DNA of 64,000 bases from Salinimonas chungwhensis DSM 16280 (GTDB lineage: Bacteria; Pseudomonadota; Gammaproteobacteria; Enterobacterales; Alteromonadaceae). Each line of letters opens with the position of its first letter. The first letter of the stretch is position 1. The position numbers and the translations under genes are program-made. The notes beneath the pieces were generated by a model, which worked only from the letters and a program-made list of their open reading frames with translations, did no database searches and was not told where the DNA came from. Location: NCBI RefSeq assembly GCF_000378185.1, contig NZ_KB899380.1, positions 62,001 to 126,000 of the forward strand, given 5' to 3'. This document shows positions 54,024 through 63,060 of this stretch, piece by piece.

Positions 54024-54935
54024 ATGACGCCACCAGCACCCACCTCCTCTCAGCTAGAGGAACTTTCCTCCATAATTTTACCCAGTCCGTTGCAGCGCTT
54101 TCAGCCGAACTGGCCTGGCGCTGAGGACCTGCATATTTTCATAAAACGTGATGATTTGATTCATCCGATAATATCAGGCAATAAATGGCGTAAATTACAC
54201 GGTATATTCAGTCAGTTGACTGAGGCCCCTGCTCACATTGTCAGCTTTGGCGGCGGGTTCTCCAACCACCTTCATGCATTGGGGTTTGCCTGCAAGCAGC
54301 TGAAAATTCCGTTTACAGCTATCGTTCGCGGCCAGTATCAGCACAACGTTACCCCGATGCTCAATGATTTAAAGCGATGGAGCGCCGATATTGTTTTTGT
54401 TACGCGCCAGCAATATGCGCAACGTACTTGCCCGGCTTATCTTGCACAGCTGCAGTATCAGTATCCGGGTGCGCTCATCATTCCTGAAGGGGGTAGTAGT
54501 CACGCGGCCACTAATGGTATCGCTACCCTTATCAGCGAGCTTCCACAGAATTTTGACCATATTCTTGTGCCTGTTGCTAGTGGTGCGACGCTGGCCGGGC
54601 TGGCCGAGTTCTCGCCGCCAACTCAGCATGTTTGCGGTATTGCCGTATTAAAAGGAGAAGACTACCTTGAGAATCTGGTCGGTAACTTGCTGCCAGCTGC
54701 CAAGCCAAACTGGCGTATCGATCATAGGTTTCACTTTGGCGGGTATGCTAAGAAAAACAGTGTGTTGACCGCGTTTTGCGCGCAATTAGCTGATGAATAT
54801 CAGCTTGCGGTTGAGCCGGTATATTCGGCTAAACTGTTTTTTGCATTAAAAGAAAAAATAGCAATGGGTGAATTTGCCCGGGGTAGCGCAATACTCGCCA
54901 TACACACTGGGGGATTGCAGGGTGCCCGAAATTGA
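54024..54935 (+). CDS. PLP enzyme of the ACC deaminase / D-cysteine desulfhydrase family
   Basis: A 303-aa fold-type II PLP enzyme. The N-terminus is proline/serine-rich, then FIKRDDLIHPIISGNKWRKL holds the PLP lysine (NKWRK), FGGGFSNHLHALGFACKQL the substrate loop, and PVASGATLAGLAEF the phosphate-binding loop. It aligns with the ACC deaminase/D-cysteine desulfhydrase family; which substrate is used cannot be read, since key residues are shared. It is divergent from the chalcone-isomerase-like gene. Confidence 0.85.
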   Translation: MTPPAPTSSQLEELSSIILPSPLQRFQPNWPGAEDLHIFIKRDDLIHPIISGNKWRKLHGIFSQLTEAPAHIVSFGGGFSNHLHALGFACKQLKIPFTAIVRGQYQHNVTPMLNDLKRWSADIVFVTRQQYAQRTCPAYLAQLQYQYPGALIIPEGGSSHAATNGIATLISELPQNFDHILVPVASGATLAGLAEFSPPTQHVCGIAVLKGEDYLENLVGNLLPAAKPNWRIDHRFHFGGYAKKNSVLTAFCAQLADEYQLAVEPVYSAKLFFALKEKIAMGEFARGSAILAIHTGGLQGARN

Positions 54936-55073
54936 TCTTGCTTACCACCTGATTCGTTCTAACAATACAAGACAGGGGCAGGTTTTAATTTTAATTGAGT
55001 CAGTAAAAACTGACAGTAAATTTTTTTGACGCACTTCATTTTTCTGTCTTTGCGAGTGCCGGAGGGTGATGTT

Positions 55074-55481
55074 GTGATAAATGGTCCTATTCAGCTGTCT
55101 ACGCCATTACAGACACTGATCAGCAAAGCGCTAACCCTTTGCGAGCTAATACTGCCACATTGTCAGGCAGTCTATCCTTTTGCCGCAGTTTATGAAGACC
55201 GCGAGGTGGGTTGTCTGTTTGCGGATGACAAAGCCAGTCCTCAAAACGAAAGTTACCTTATAGAGCAATTGCAATGGCGCATTATTGATGCCACTACGGA
55301 TACTCGCAGCCATAGTATTCTGGTTTATGCAGCAACCGTGACCACTGAGCACAACAATCAGTTGGATGCGATTGCGATTAACGCGACTGATTCGACAGGT
55401 AATGAGACAGTATTACTTTACCCTTATCGCCGAGTTGGCAAAAAGATTGTTATTTCGCCGCCTATGAATCATTCAGCGTAA
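55074..55481 (+). CDS. Hypothetical protein
   Basis: Unrecognised, about 135 aa from GTG at 55074, which has GGAGGG 7 nt upstream; the frame is open from TTG at 55026 (151 aa), but that start lacks a ribosome-binding site. Notable stretches are AVYEDREVGCLFADDK near residue 40 and LLYPYRRVGKKIVISPPM near the C-terminus. No signal peptide or membrane helix is visible. A terminator about 110 bp downstream supports a short transcript. Confidence 0.55.
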   Translation: MINGPIQLSTPLQTLISKALTLCELILPHCQAVYPFAAVYEDREVGCLFADDKASPQNESYLIEQLQWRIIDATTDTRSHSILVYAATVTTEHNNQLDAIAINATDSTGNETVLLYPYRRVGKKIVISPPMNHSA

Positions 55482-55590
55482 GGCCATGACCAGCAAAACT
55501 TATTGTAGTAGGGTTATGGCAGGATGGTGACATTGATGATGTCAGCGACAGTCAGACGATGCTTCCGGCAAAATTTCAGTCAGCACAGAT

Positions 55591-55617
55591 AAAAGTCATC
55601 ACCGATTGATGGCTTTT
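55591..55617 (+). terminator. Rho-independent terminator
   Basis: AAAGTCATC (55592-55600) pairs with GATGGCTTT (55608-55616), including one G-T pair, with an ACCGATT loop and a following T-run. Confidence 0.78.
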
Positions 55618-55705
55618 TTATATATTGCAAACATCAACTTTGCTTGCCAATTTAGTGATGTCTGCTAGGATTCAGCGAAAATTTCAACGTCCTGGGAACT
55701 CATTT

Positions 55706-56908
55706 ATGTCTCGAGTTTTAATTATTGGCGCCGGTGGCGTCTCAACAGTAACCGTAAAAAAATGTGCGCGTCTGCCAGAGTTTTTCGATGAAATCTATCT
55801 GGCAAGTCGCACGGTATCAAAATGCGAAGCCCTTCAGCAGGAAGTGGGAGAAGACCGGGTTAAAGCAGTCTTTGCACTGGATGCCGATAATGCCGACGAA
55901 GTCGAAAAGCTGATTAATCAGGTAAAACCTGATCTGGTAATCAATCTGGCTTTGCCGTATCAGGATTTGCCAATTATGGATGCCTGTCTGGCCACCGGCA
56001 CAGATTATCTGGATACCGCAAATTACGAGCCCAAAGATGAAGCGAAATTTGAATACAAATGGCAATGGGCGTATCAGGATAAATTCAAAAATGCCGGTAT
56101 TATGGCATTGCTGGGGTCCGGCTTCGATCCCGGTGTAACCAATGTATTTACCGCGTATGCGGCAAAACACTATTTCGACGAGATTCATTATCTGGATATC
56201 GTAGATTGTAACGGCGGCGATCACGGCCAGGCCTTCGCAACCAATTTCAACCCTGAAATCAATATTCGCGAGATTACCCAGCGTGGCAAGTATTTTGAAA
56301 ATGGTGAGTGGAAAGAAACTGATCCGTTGAGTGTTCGTAAGGATTTGGATTATCAGAATATCGGTGTACGTCCGTCATACATGATGTACCACGAAGAGCT
56401 GGAATCCATTGTTAAACATATTCCTACCATCAAACGTGCCCGTTTCTGGATGACCTTCGGTGAAGAATATCTGACCCACCTGCGCGTGCTCGAAGGTATC
56501 GGCATGACCAGCATCGAGCCCGTCGAGTTTCAGGGCCAGAAGATCGTCCCACTGGAGTTTTTAAAAGCCGTTTTGCCAAACCCCGGCTCATTAGCTGAGG
56601 GTTACACAGGAATGACATGTATCGGTACCTATATAACCGGTATCAAAGACGGTAAAGAAAAAACTATTTTTATTTACAACAACTGCGAGCACGCCAAAAC
56701 CAACGAAGAGGTTGGTGCTCAGGCTGTGTCCTACACCACCGGTGTTCCGGCGATGATTGGTGCCAAATTAATGCTGGACGGAACCTGGAAGAAACCGGGC
56801 GTGTGGAATATGGAGCAGTTTGACCCTGATCCCTTCATGGAAGAGCTAGGCAAACATGGCCTACCATGGCATGTGCTTGAATGCGACGAAAGCCCGTTCA
56901 CTAAGTAA
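55706..56908 (+). CDS. Carboxynorspermidine synthase (saccharopine-dehydrogenase family)
   Basis: NADPH enzyme that makes carboxynorspermidine (or carboxyspermidine) from aspartate semialdehyde and a diamine. The ATG at 55706 gives MSRVLIIGAGGVSTVTVKKC with the Rossmann glycine-rich loop and a 400-aa protein. Family features are INLALPYQDLPIMDACLATGTDYLDTANYEP, GSGFDPGVTNVFTAYA and the late GTWKKPGVWNMEQFDPDPFM. It is followed 15 bp later by nspC, so this pair forms the alternative polyamine route known from Vibrio. Confidence 0.95.
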   Translation: MSRVLIIGAGGVSTVTVKKCARLPEFFDEIYLASRTVSKCEALQQEVGEDRVKAVFALDADNADEVEKLINQVKPDLVINLALPYQDLPIMDACLATGTDYLDTANYEPKDEAKFEYKWQWAYQDKFKNAGIMALLGSGFDPGVTNVFTAYAAKHYFDEIHYLDIVDCNGGDHGQAFATNFNPEINIREITQRGKYFENGEWKETDPLSVRKDLDYQNIGVRPSYMMYHEELESIVKHIPTIKRARFWMTFGEEYLTHLRVLEGIGMTSIEPVEFQGQKIVPLEFLKAVLPNPGSLAEGYTGMTCIGTYITGIKDGKEKTIFIYNNCEHAKTNEEVGAQAVSYTTGVPAMIGAKLMLDGTWKKPGVWNMEQFDPDPFMEELGKHGLPWHVLECDESPFTK

Positions 56909-56923
56909 TCAGGAGAGCATCGC

Positions 56924-58054
56924 TTGAGCGATCTAACTCAACGGGAGGACATCCCCTCCCCCTGCTATGTGCTTGAAGAAGCCAAATTACTGGAAAATCT
57001 GGGCCTGATGAAGCGGGTACAGGAAGCTGCAGGTGTCAGGATTATCCTGGCGCTTAAAGGTTTCTCAATGTGGTCTGCATTTGACATCATCAAACCTTAT
57101 TTGCACGGTGCCACAGCCAGCTCAGTCTGGGAAGCCAAACTGGCCTCAGAGATGGGTAAGGAAGTACATGCATATTCACCTGCCTACAAGCCAGATGATA
57201 TTGATCAGCTAAATAAACTGGTTAACCATTTATCATTTAACAGTCTTTCCCAATGGGAACGTTATCGTCATTCGATGCCGGATGTTTCCCTGGGTTTGCG
57301 GATTAATCCGGAGCATCAGGAAGCTGAAACCCCATTGTACGATCCGGCGGCCCCCGGTTCTCGCCTGGGAGTACGCGCCAACGAAATTGATGATGTGGAT
57401 TTAACAGGTATTGAAGGCTTTCATTGTCACAACCTGTGCGAATGTGATTCTTACGCTACCGCCCGCACCTTGCAGGCAATAGAAAAGCGTTTCGGTAAAT
57501 GGCTCGGACAGCTTAAATGGCTCAATCTCGGCGGTGGGCATCTGATGACTCGGGACGGGTATGATGTTGACCATTTGATAAATACACTGCGTGATTTCAC
57601 TTCCCGTTACCCTCATCTGGATGTAATCCTGGAGCCGGGTTCGGCAGTGGCGTGGCAAACCGGCCCGCTTATCGCAGAGGTGGTTGATGTAGTCAAAAAT
57701 GAAGGCGATATTGCTATTCTGGATATCTCGGCTACTGCCCACATGCCCGATGTACTTGAGATGCCTTACAGACCCGATATTTTGCATGGTGGAATGCCAG
57801 GCGATAAAAAATATAATTATCGTTTAGGAGGAAATTCCTGTCTGGCCGGAGATGTTATTGATACGTACTCTTTTGATAAACCACTAGCTATCGGTGATAG
57901 GCTTCAGTTTCAGGATATGATGCACTACACCATGGTTAAAACGTCGTTTTTTAACGGTGTTGAGCACCCGTCTATTGGTATTTTGCGTAGCAATGGTGAA
58001 TTTGAACTGGTGCGACAGTTTAATTACGACGACTTCAAGCATCGCTTGTCTTAG
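56924..58054 (+). CDS. nspC: Carboxynorspermidine decarboxylase (NspC)
   Basis: PLP enzyme that decarboxylates carboxynorspermidine/carboxyspermidine to norspermidine or spermidine. The start is TTG at 56924, with AGGAG 8 nt upstream. The PLP lysine is Lys45 (ILALKGFSM). Further motifs are GFHCHNLCECDSY, NLGGGHLMT and EPGSAVAWQTG, with the late catalytic Cys in LGGNSCLAGD. The length of 376 aa fits the family. Norspermidine affects biofilm formation in Vibrio; a similar link here is an inference. Confidence 0.95.
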   Translation: MSDLTQREDIPSPCYVLEEAKLLENLGLMKRVQEAAGVRIILALKGFSMWSAFDIIKPYLHGATASSVWEAKLASEMGKEVHAYSPAYKPDDIDQLNKLVNHLSFNSLSQWERYRHSMPDVSLGLRINPEHQEAETPLYDPAAPGSRLGVRANEIDDVDLTGIEGFHCHNLCECDSYATARTLQAIEKRFGKWLGQLKWLNLGGGHLMTRDGYDVDHLINTLRDFTSRYPHLDVILEPGSAVAWQTGPLIAEVVDVVKNEGDIAILDISATAHMPDVLEMPYRPDILHGGMPGDKKYNYRLGGNSCLAGDVIDTYSFDKPLAIGDRLQFQDMMHYTMVKTSFFNGVEHPSIGILRSNGEFELVRQFNYDDFKHRLS

Positions 58055-58069
58055 TGTTCCCAGAATATC

Positions 58070-58107
58070 ACACCGATAACTGCACCCGTCAGTTATCGGT
58101 GTTTTTT
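58070..58107 (+). terminator. Strong rho-independent terminator after nspC
   Basis: A 13-bp perfect stem ACACCGATAACTG/CAGTTATCGGTGT (58070-58082 and 58090-58102) with a 7-nt loop is followed by T6. Confidence 0.95.
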
Positions 58108-58114
58108 GCAACCG

Positions 58115-58381
58115 TTATATCACGCCTTTGCCACGTGCGACGCCTTCTTTGGAAGCCTCACCTTCTGCCAGTACCTTATCATCCAGCAGCAACTTAAAGG
58201 GCGTGCCGGCATGAGCGGTGATATTGTATTCGAACCCCTGCATTTTATTCTCGTCAACCTCAACCTGAGCTTCCTTATTCGGATGAAGAAGCTCGTAGGC
58301 ACCATCATCGTTGGCTCTGTCGACAATATTTACCATCCACGTGCCATCATTAATTTCCAGCTTTAAGGTTTGCTTCGTCAT
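58115..58381 (-). CDS. Small hypothetical protein
   Basis: An 88-aa protein with AGGAGG 4-5 nt before the ATG at 58381, a strong ribosome-binding site. It begins MTKQTLKLEINDGTWMVNIV and appears all-beta and soluble, with acidic and charged loops, no signal peptide and no Cys. The family is not recognised. Confidence 0.65.
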   Translation of the reverse strand: MTKQTLKLEINDGTWMVNIVDRANDDGAYELLHPNKEAQVEVDENKMQGFEYNITAHAGTPFKLLLDDKVLAEGEASKEGVARGKGVI

Positions 58382-58447
58382 AGACCCTCCTGTAATTGTA
58401 GTGTGGATACGCGGCTACCCATCATTTTGATTACCAAAGCGGCCTTA

Positions 58448-59302
58448 CTATTCTTTATCCGACTGCTGGCCAAAGCTAAGACCGGCCTGATACAGCGCAT
58501 TCTTCTTGAGTTTGTAATGTCCGGCTACGATAGCTGCGGCTTTTTTCAGCGGTAATACTTCAGCCAATTCTTCCAACAGGGCAAGGGCCGGTGCGGGTAT
58601 TTCAGTTTCTTTAACCGGCGCCGGCGAAACCATAAGTACAAACTCGCCCTTCTGTCTGGCCGGTTCAGCTTCTAACCAGCTGATTAATTCACTGGCCGAC
58701 CCGCCTACATAGGCTTCGAAGGCTTTGGTCAGTTCTTTTGCCAGAACAATGCGCCGGTCATCCCCCAGAATTTTTTGAATCTCCGCCAGCGTATCTAAAA
58801 CCCGTCGGGGAGCTTCATAAAAAACAGTGGTCGCATTACGTTCTTTTAAAAGCTTAAGCAACGTTTCTTTTGCCTGCTTTTTAACTGGCAAAAAACCTTC
58901 AAAAATAAACCGGTCAGTGGGTAGACCAGAGCCACTTAAGGCTGTTATAGCTGCACAGGGACCAGGTAAGGGAACGACCGGTATATTCTGGTCAGTACAG
59001 TGACGTACCAGTAAGAATCCCGGATCGCTGATAAGGGGAGTTCCGGCGTCGCTAACCAGAGCAACTGACTCGCCATCAAGCAAGCGGCGACATAGCATCG
59101 CCGCCCGCTTTTCTTCATTATGTTCATGTAATGACAGCGTTCGGGTTTTGATCCCGACATGCTGTAACAGCCGATGGGTGTGTCTGGTATCCTCCGCAGC
59201 TATCCAGTCTACGGTTTCCAATATTCTCAGCGCGCGGGCAGTGATGTCTTCAAGATTACCTATAGGTGTGGGTACGATATAAAGCGTAGCTGGAGCGGAC
59301 AT
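58448..59302 (-). CDS. rsmI: 16S rRNA 2'-O-methyltransferase RsmI
   Basis: Methylates the ribose of C1402 in 16S rRNA; RsmH, encoded at 10946-11881, methylates the base of the same nucleotide. The ATG at 59302 has AGGTGAA upstream and gives 284 aa starting MSAPATLYIVPTPIGNLEDIT. Motifs are LVSDAGTPLISDPGF, PLPGPCAAITALSGSGLPTDRF, FYEAPRRVLDTL and ELTKAFEAYVGG. It is divergent from lpoA. Confidence 0.97.
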   Translation of the reverse strand: MSAPATLYIVPTPIGNLEDITARALRILETVDWIAAEDTRHTHRLLQHVGIKTRTLSLHEHNEEKRAAMLCRRLLDGESVALVSDAGTPLISDPGFLLVRHCTDQNIPVVPLPGPCAAITALSGSGLPTDRFIFEGFLPVKKQAKETLLKLLKERNATTVFYEAPRRVLDTLAEIQKILGDDRRIVLAKELTKAFEAYVGGSASELISWLEAEPARQKGEFVLMVSPAPVKETEIPAPALALLEELAEVLPLKKAAAIVAGHYKLKKNALYQAGLSFGQQSDKE

Positions 59303-59428
59303 ATTCACCTGTTACCTGCAAATTAAAACGTGCAGTGTAACACGCCCCGAGTACGGTTTATCGCTGCAAACGTAGATTTTCCTGTGTGTTCAGATAAACT
59401 TAATTCCTCCAAATAAGAGGGAACAGAT

Positions 59429-61354
59429 GTGCAACTGAAAAGTCGGGCTCGTTTATCGCTAACGTATTGTGCTTTAGCCCTGGCGCTAATAAGTGCCGGA
59501 TGTAGTACTTCATCTAATCAGGCGCCACGAAAAACCATCGCTACTAATGAAAGCCCCCGGATAAAGCAAGTTGAGCAAACGCCGGAGTCTTTGCTGCGCC
59601 AGGCGCAGCAAATTCAGCAACGCGGCGATTCCCGGCAGCTTAATGATATTCTGCTGGATACTGTCATCGCCTATTTACAGGATGACCAGCGGATTCATGC
59701 TCAGCAGGTATTGCTATGGTTGTTGGAACAACCATTATCCAGGTTGCAGCGAAGCCGGGTGAATACACTTATTGCACAGGCGTATGTTGATGATCCCGGC
59801 ATCGAGCCCGAAGCGCTGATTGATTTATTACAACCAGTTGAGAAAGACGAGCAACTTAGTGAGCGTCAGCTTAGTTTGCTTACAACGCTTTATTTACGTC
59901 AGCAAGATTATCTTGCCGCAGCGGCAGCATATGTTCAGTTTATGCCCAATACTGCCGCAAGTGTCGATAAAGTGTGGCGCTGGATCAATAGCGTGCCAGC
60001 CAGCGAAATCAACCAAGCCTCTGGTCAGTATCCTGAATTGCAGCCATATTTTGCATTGCGCGCTTTGGTCGCAGACAACGGGTTGCAAAGTGCTTCTCTG
60101 CAGCAAGCGCTGGATAATTTTACCCGCGTCTATCGCGGTAAGCCGTTGGTGGATCATCTGCCTGAGCCAATCACCCAGGCTGCCATGACCCGCTACAAAG
60201 AAATACCTCATATTACTGTGATGTTGCCATTGAGCGGTCGCTATCAGGGCACTGGTATGGCGGTGAAAGATGGTATTCTGGCCGCGTATTATCAACAGTT
60301 ATCTGAGTCCGGTGCATCTGCCGTTCCGACTATCAGTTTTGTGGATACACATCAAAAACAGCCAGACGAGCTAATCAATGCTATCGGGGATAGCCGTTGG
60401 GTCATCGGCCCGCTACTAAAAGAAACGCTGGATATGGTGCTGCCCAAATTACCCTCGGATATTAATCTACTGGCGCTTAACCGGCCTGACGATACTCCGG
60501 ATACGATATTAGGCACACCTGACAGTCCACTGGTCCCGGAAAGCTTTGCTGTTGCCCCCCCTTCGCCCAGCGCAACCTGGTTTGCGCTGGCGCCAGAAGA
60601 TGAAGCCTATCAGCTGGCCGACCATATCGCCGAAAAAGGCTATCGGTCGCCTATTGTAGTGGCGGCTAACGGCTCAATATATCAGCGTTTACTGGACGCT
60701 TTTGAAAAACGCTGGCAGTCTCACCATAAGGCAGAAGACAAAGCCCGCGCATTGAACGTAGTCACCTTTGATGACAGTGGGTCGCTCAAAGAGGGCATTA
60801 CCGATGCACTTGGCGTGGCACAAAGTAAATCGCGGATTGATCAGATTCGCTACATGGTTAATGAAAAACTTTACAATGTAACCCGTAACCGTCGGGACAT
60901 TGATGCCATTGTAGTCTTTGCCTCTCCTGAACAAACAGAACTGCTGAATCCTATGGTGGAGGCAAGTCTCAGTCCGTTTGATGGTAAAACCGTACCGGTC
61001 TATGCCACATCACGTTCGATGGAATACGATAGCGGCAAGAATCAGTGGCGGGATTTGCAGAATGTACGTTTTATTGATATGCCCTGGATGTTACCGCAAA
61101 ACCGGTGGACCAGTCTTACCGATACCGCCAATCAGTTATGGCCTGACCGTAGTACGACATTTTCACGTTTTTTTGCGTTTGGTGTAGATGCTTATCAGAT
61201 GTTGCCTAACGTCATGCAAATGGCGCTGTTACCGCAGGTTAGTCTGGAAGGATTAACCGGGACCTTATCGGTGGATGAAAAAGGCCGGGTGATACGACGT
61301 TTGCCTCAGGCGCGTATTAATAACCAGCAGGTTCAACGAGTAAGCGGAGAATAA
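59429..61354 (+). CDS. lpoA: Penicillin-binding protein activator LpoA
   Basis: Outer-membrane lipoprotein that stimulates the synthase PBP1A. The start is GTG at 59429, with AGAGGG 7 nt upstream; the ATG at 59427 would stop after two more codons. The 641-aa protein has a lipoprotein signal peptide with lipobox SAGC (Cys at about residue 24), a TPR-rich N-terminal half (about 60-250) and a C-terminal periplasmic-binding-protein-like domain from about ITVMLPLSGRYQGTGMAVKDG. It leads lpoA-yraN-diaA-dolP. Confidence 0.95.
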   Translation: MQLKSRARLSLTYCALALALISAGCSTSSNQAPRKTIATNESPRIKQVEQTPESLLRQAQQIQQRGDSRQLNDILLDTVIAYLQDDQRIHAQQVLLWLLEQPLSRLQRSRVNTLIAQAYVDDPGIEPEALIDLLQPVEKDEQLSERQLSLLTTLYLRQQDYLAAAAAYVQFMPNTAASVDKVWRWINSVPASEINQASGQYPELQPYFALRALVADNGLQSASLQQALDNFTRVYRGKPLVDHLPEPITQAAMTRYKEIPHITVMLPLSGRYQGTGMAVKDGILAAYYQQLSESGASAVPTISFVDTHQKQPDELINAIGDSRWVIGPLLKETLDMVLPKLPSDINLLALNRPDDTPDTILGTPDSPLVPESFAVAPPSPSATWFALAPEDEAYQLADHIAEKGYRSPIVVAANGSIYQRLLDAFEKRWQSHHKAEDKARALNVVTFDDSGSLKEGITDALGVAQSKSRIDQIRYMVNEKLYNVTRNRRDIDAIVVFASPEQTELLNPMVEASLSPFDGKTVPVYATSRSMEYDSGKNQWRDLQNVRFIDMPWMLPQNRWTSLTDTANQLWPDRSTTFSRFFAFGVDAYQMLPNVMQMALLPQVSLEGLTGTLSVDEKGRVIRRLPQARINNQQVQRVSGE

Positions 61355-61355
61355 C

Positions 61356-61700
61356 GTGTCGCGAGCAGCGGGCCAGCAAGCAGAGGATCGCGCAACCGAC
61401 TACCTTCTGGCACAGGGCTTGACGCTGGAGGCGCGTAATTATCACACGCGTTTTGGCGAGCTGGATATAGTCATGCGCGACAATAAAACCTGGGTATGTA
61501 TTGAGGTAAAGGCCAGAAAGCGGCCCACCCACGGTATTGCCAGCGAGTTCGTAACGCCGACAAAACTTCACAAGATACAGACCTGTTTTGAACAATATAT
61601 GCTGGCACAGGGTCATAACCCTAACCACACACCCATGCGTGTGGATGTGGTAGCATTAGATAATAATAATCTGCAATGGATAAAAAACATTGCCGGATAA
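61356..61700 (+). CDS. UPF0102 endonuclease-like protein YraN
   Basis: A 114-aa protein starting at GTG right after the lpoA stop. The conserved motifs GQQAEDRATDYLLAQG, FGELDIVMRDNKTWVCIEVKARK show the PD-(D/E)xK nuclease-like core of the UPF0102 family. The biochemical role is not settled. It lies in the lpoA-yraN-diaA-dolP order conserved from E. coli. Confidence 0.93.
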   Translation: MSRAAGQQAEDRATDYLLAQGLTLEARNYHTRFGELDIVMRDNKTWVCIEVKARKRPTHGIASEFVTPTKLHKIQTCFEQYMLAQGHNPNHTPMRVDVVALDNNNLQWIKNIAG

Positions 61701-61720
61701 CTTCTTTGCCTGGAAAGTGA

Positions 61721-62326
<606 letters not shown>

Positions 62327-62911
62327 ATGACCAAACGCTGTTTTGCTGCGTGCGTTCTTACTTTAATTTTTACTGTGACCCAACTCCAGGGCTGTGTCGT
62401 TGCGGCAGTGGGTGCGGGCGCAGCAGCGGCGGCAAAAGTCGCTAATGATCGCCGTACCGTGGGCACGCAACTGGATGATCAGAACGCTGAGGGCAAAGTA
62501 TCCTTTCGCTGGGCCAAATACGATCGGTTAAAGGATTCAGCAAACCTGCGGGTTGACGTGTACAACGGCGTTGCACTGTTAACCGGCCAGGCCCCTGATC
62601 AACAATTGATATCTCAGGCTGTCAATGAGGTACAACAGGTAGATTACATCCACAAAATTCATAATCAGGTTCGCGTGGGCCAGCCGCAGGCGGCTACGTC
62701 ACAGGCCTATGATATCTGGCTGGCAAATAAAATCCGGGCGAAGCTGCTGGCTAACGAAAATGTACCAGCATTGCAGATTAAAGTAGTGGTGGAAAATGCC
62801 GAGGTTTTTTTAATGGGCCGAGTCACCAATCAGGAGGCGACCTATGCTGTGGATATCGCCAGAAATGTGGAAGGTGTGCAACGAGTCATTCGGGCTTTCG
62901 AAATCACCTGA
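62327..62911 (+). CDS. dolP: BON-domain lipoprotein DolP (YraP)
   Basis: Outer-membrane lipoprotein of 194 aa with lipobox LQGC (Cys at about residue 24). It has two BON domains: about 50-117 (DSANLRVDVYNGVALLTGQA) and about 125-194 (AEVFLMGRVTNQEATYAVDIARNVEGVQRVI). E. coli DolP supports envelope integrity and BAM function at division sites. It closes the lpoA cluster, before a long hairpin. Confidence 0.93.
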   Translation: MTKRCFAACVLTLIFTVTQLQGCVVAAVGAGAAAAAKVANDRRTVGTQLDDQNAEGKVSFRWAKYDRLKDSANLRVDVYNGVALLTGQAPDQQLISQAVNEVQQVDYIHKIHNQVRVGQPQAATSQAYDIWLANKIRAKLLANENVPALQIKVVVENAEVFLMGRVTNQEATYAVDIARNVEGVQRVIRAFEIT

Positions 62912-62983
62912 AACATAGTTACCCTGACAGTCATTGATCCTTCCTACCGTCAGCATCTTATAGACACAGGTTAGTGAATCACC

Positions 62984-63026
62984 GCCTGTACAGGGCCTGT
63001 CTGCGCCCTGTACAGGCGCATCTTTT
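62984..63026 (+). terminator. Long perfect hairpin terminator after dolP
   Basis: GCCTGTACAGGGC (62984-62996) and GCCCTGTACAGGC (63005-63017) form a 13-bp perfect stem with an 8-nt loop; a T5 run begins 4 nt later. Its inner CTGTACAG is itself palindromic. Confidence 0.8.
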
Positions 63027-63060
63027 TATTTATGCTCAACACAAGTGATCATTCATCGGC

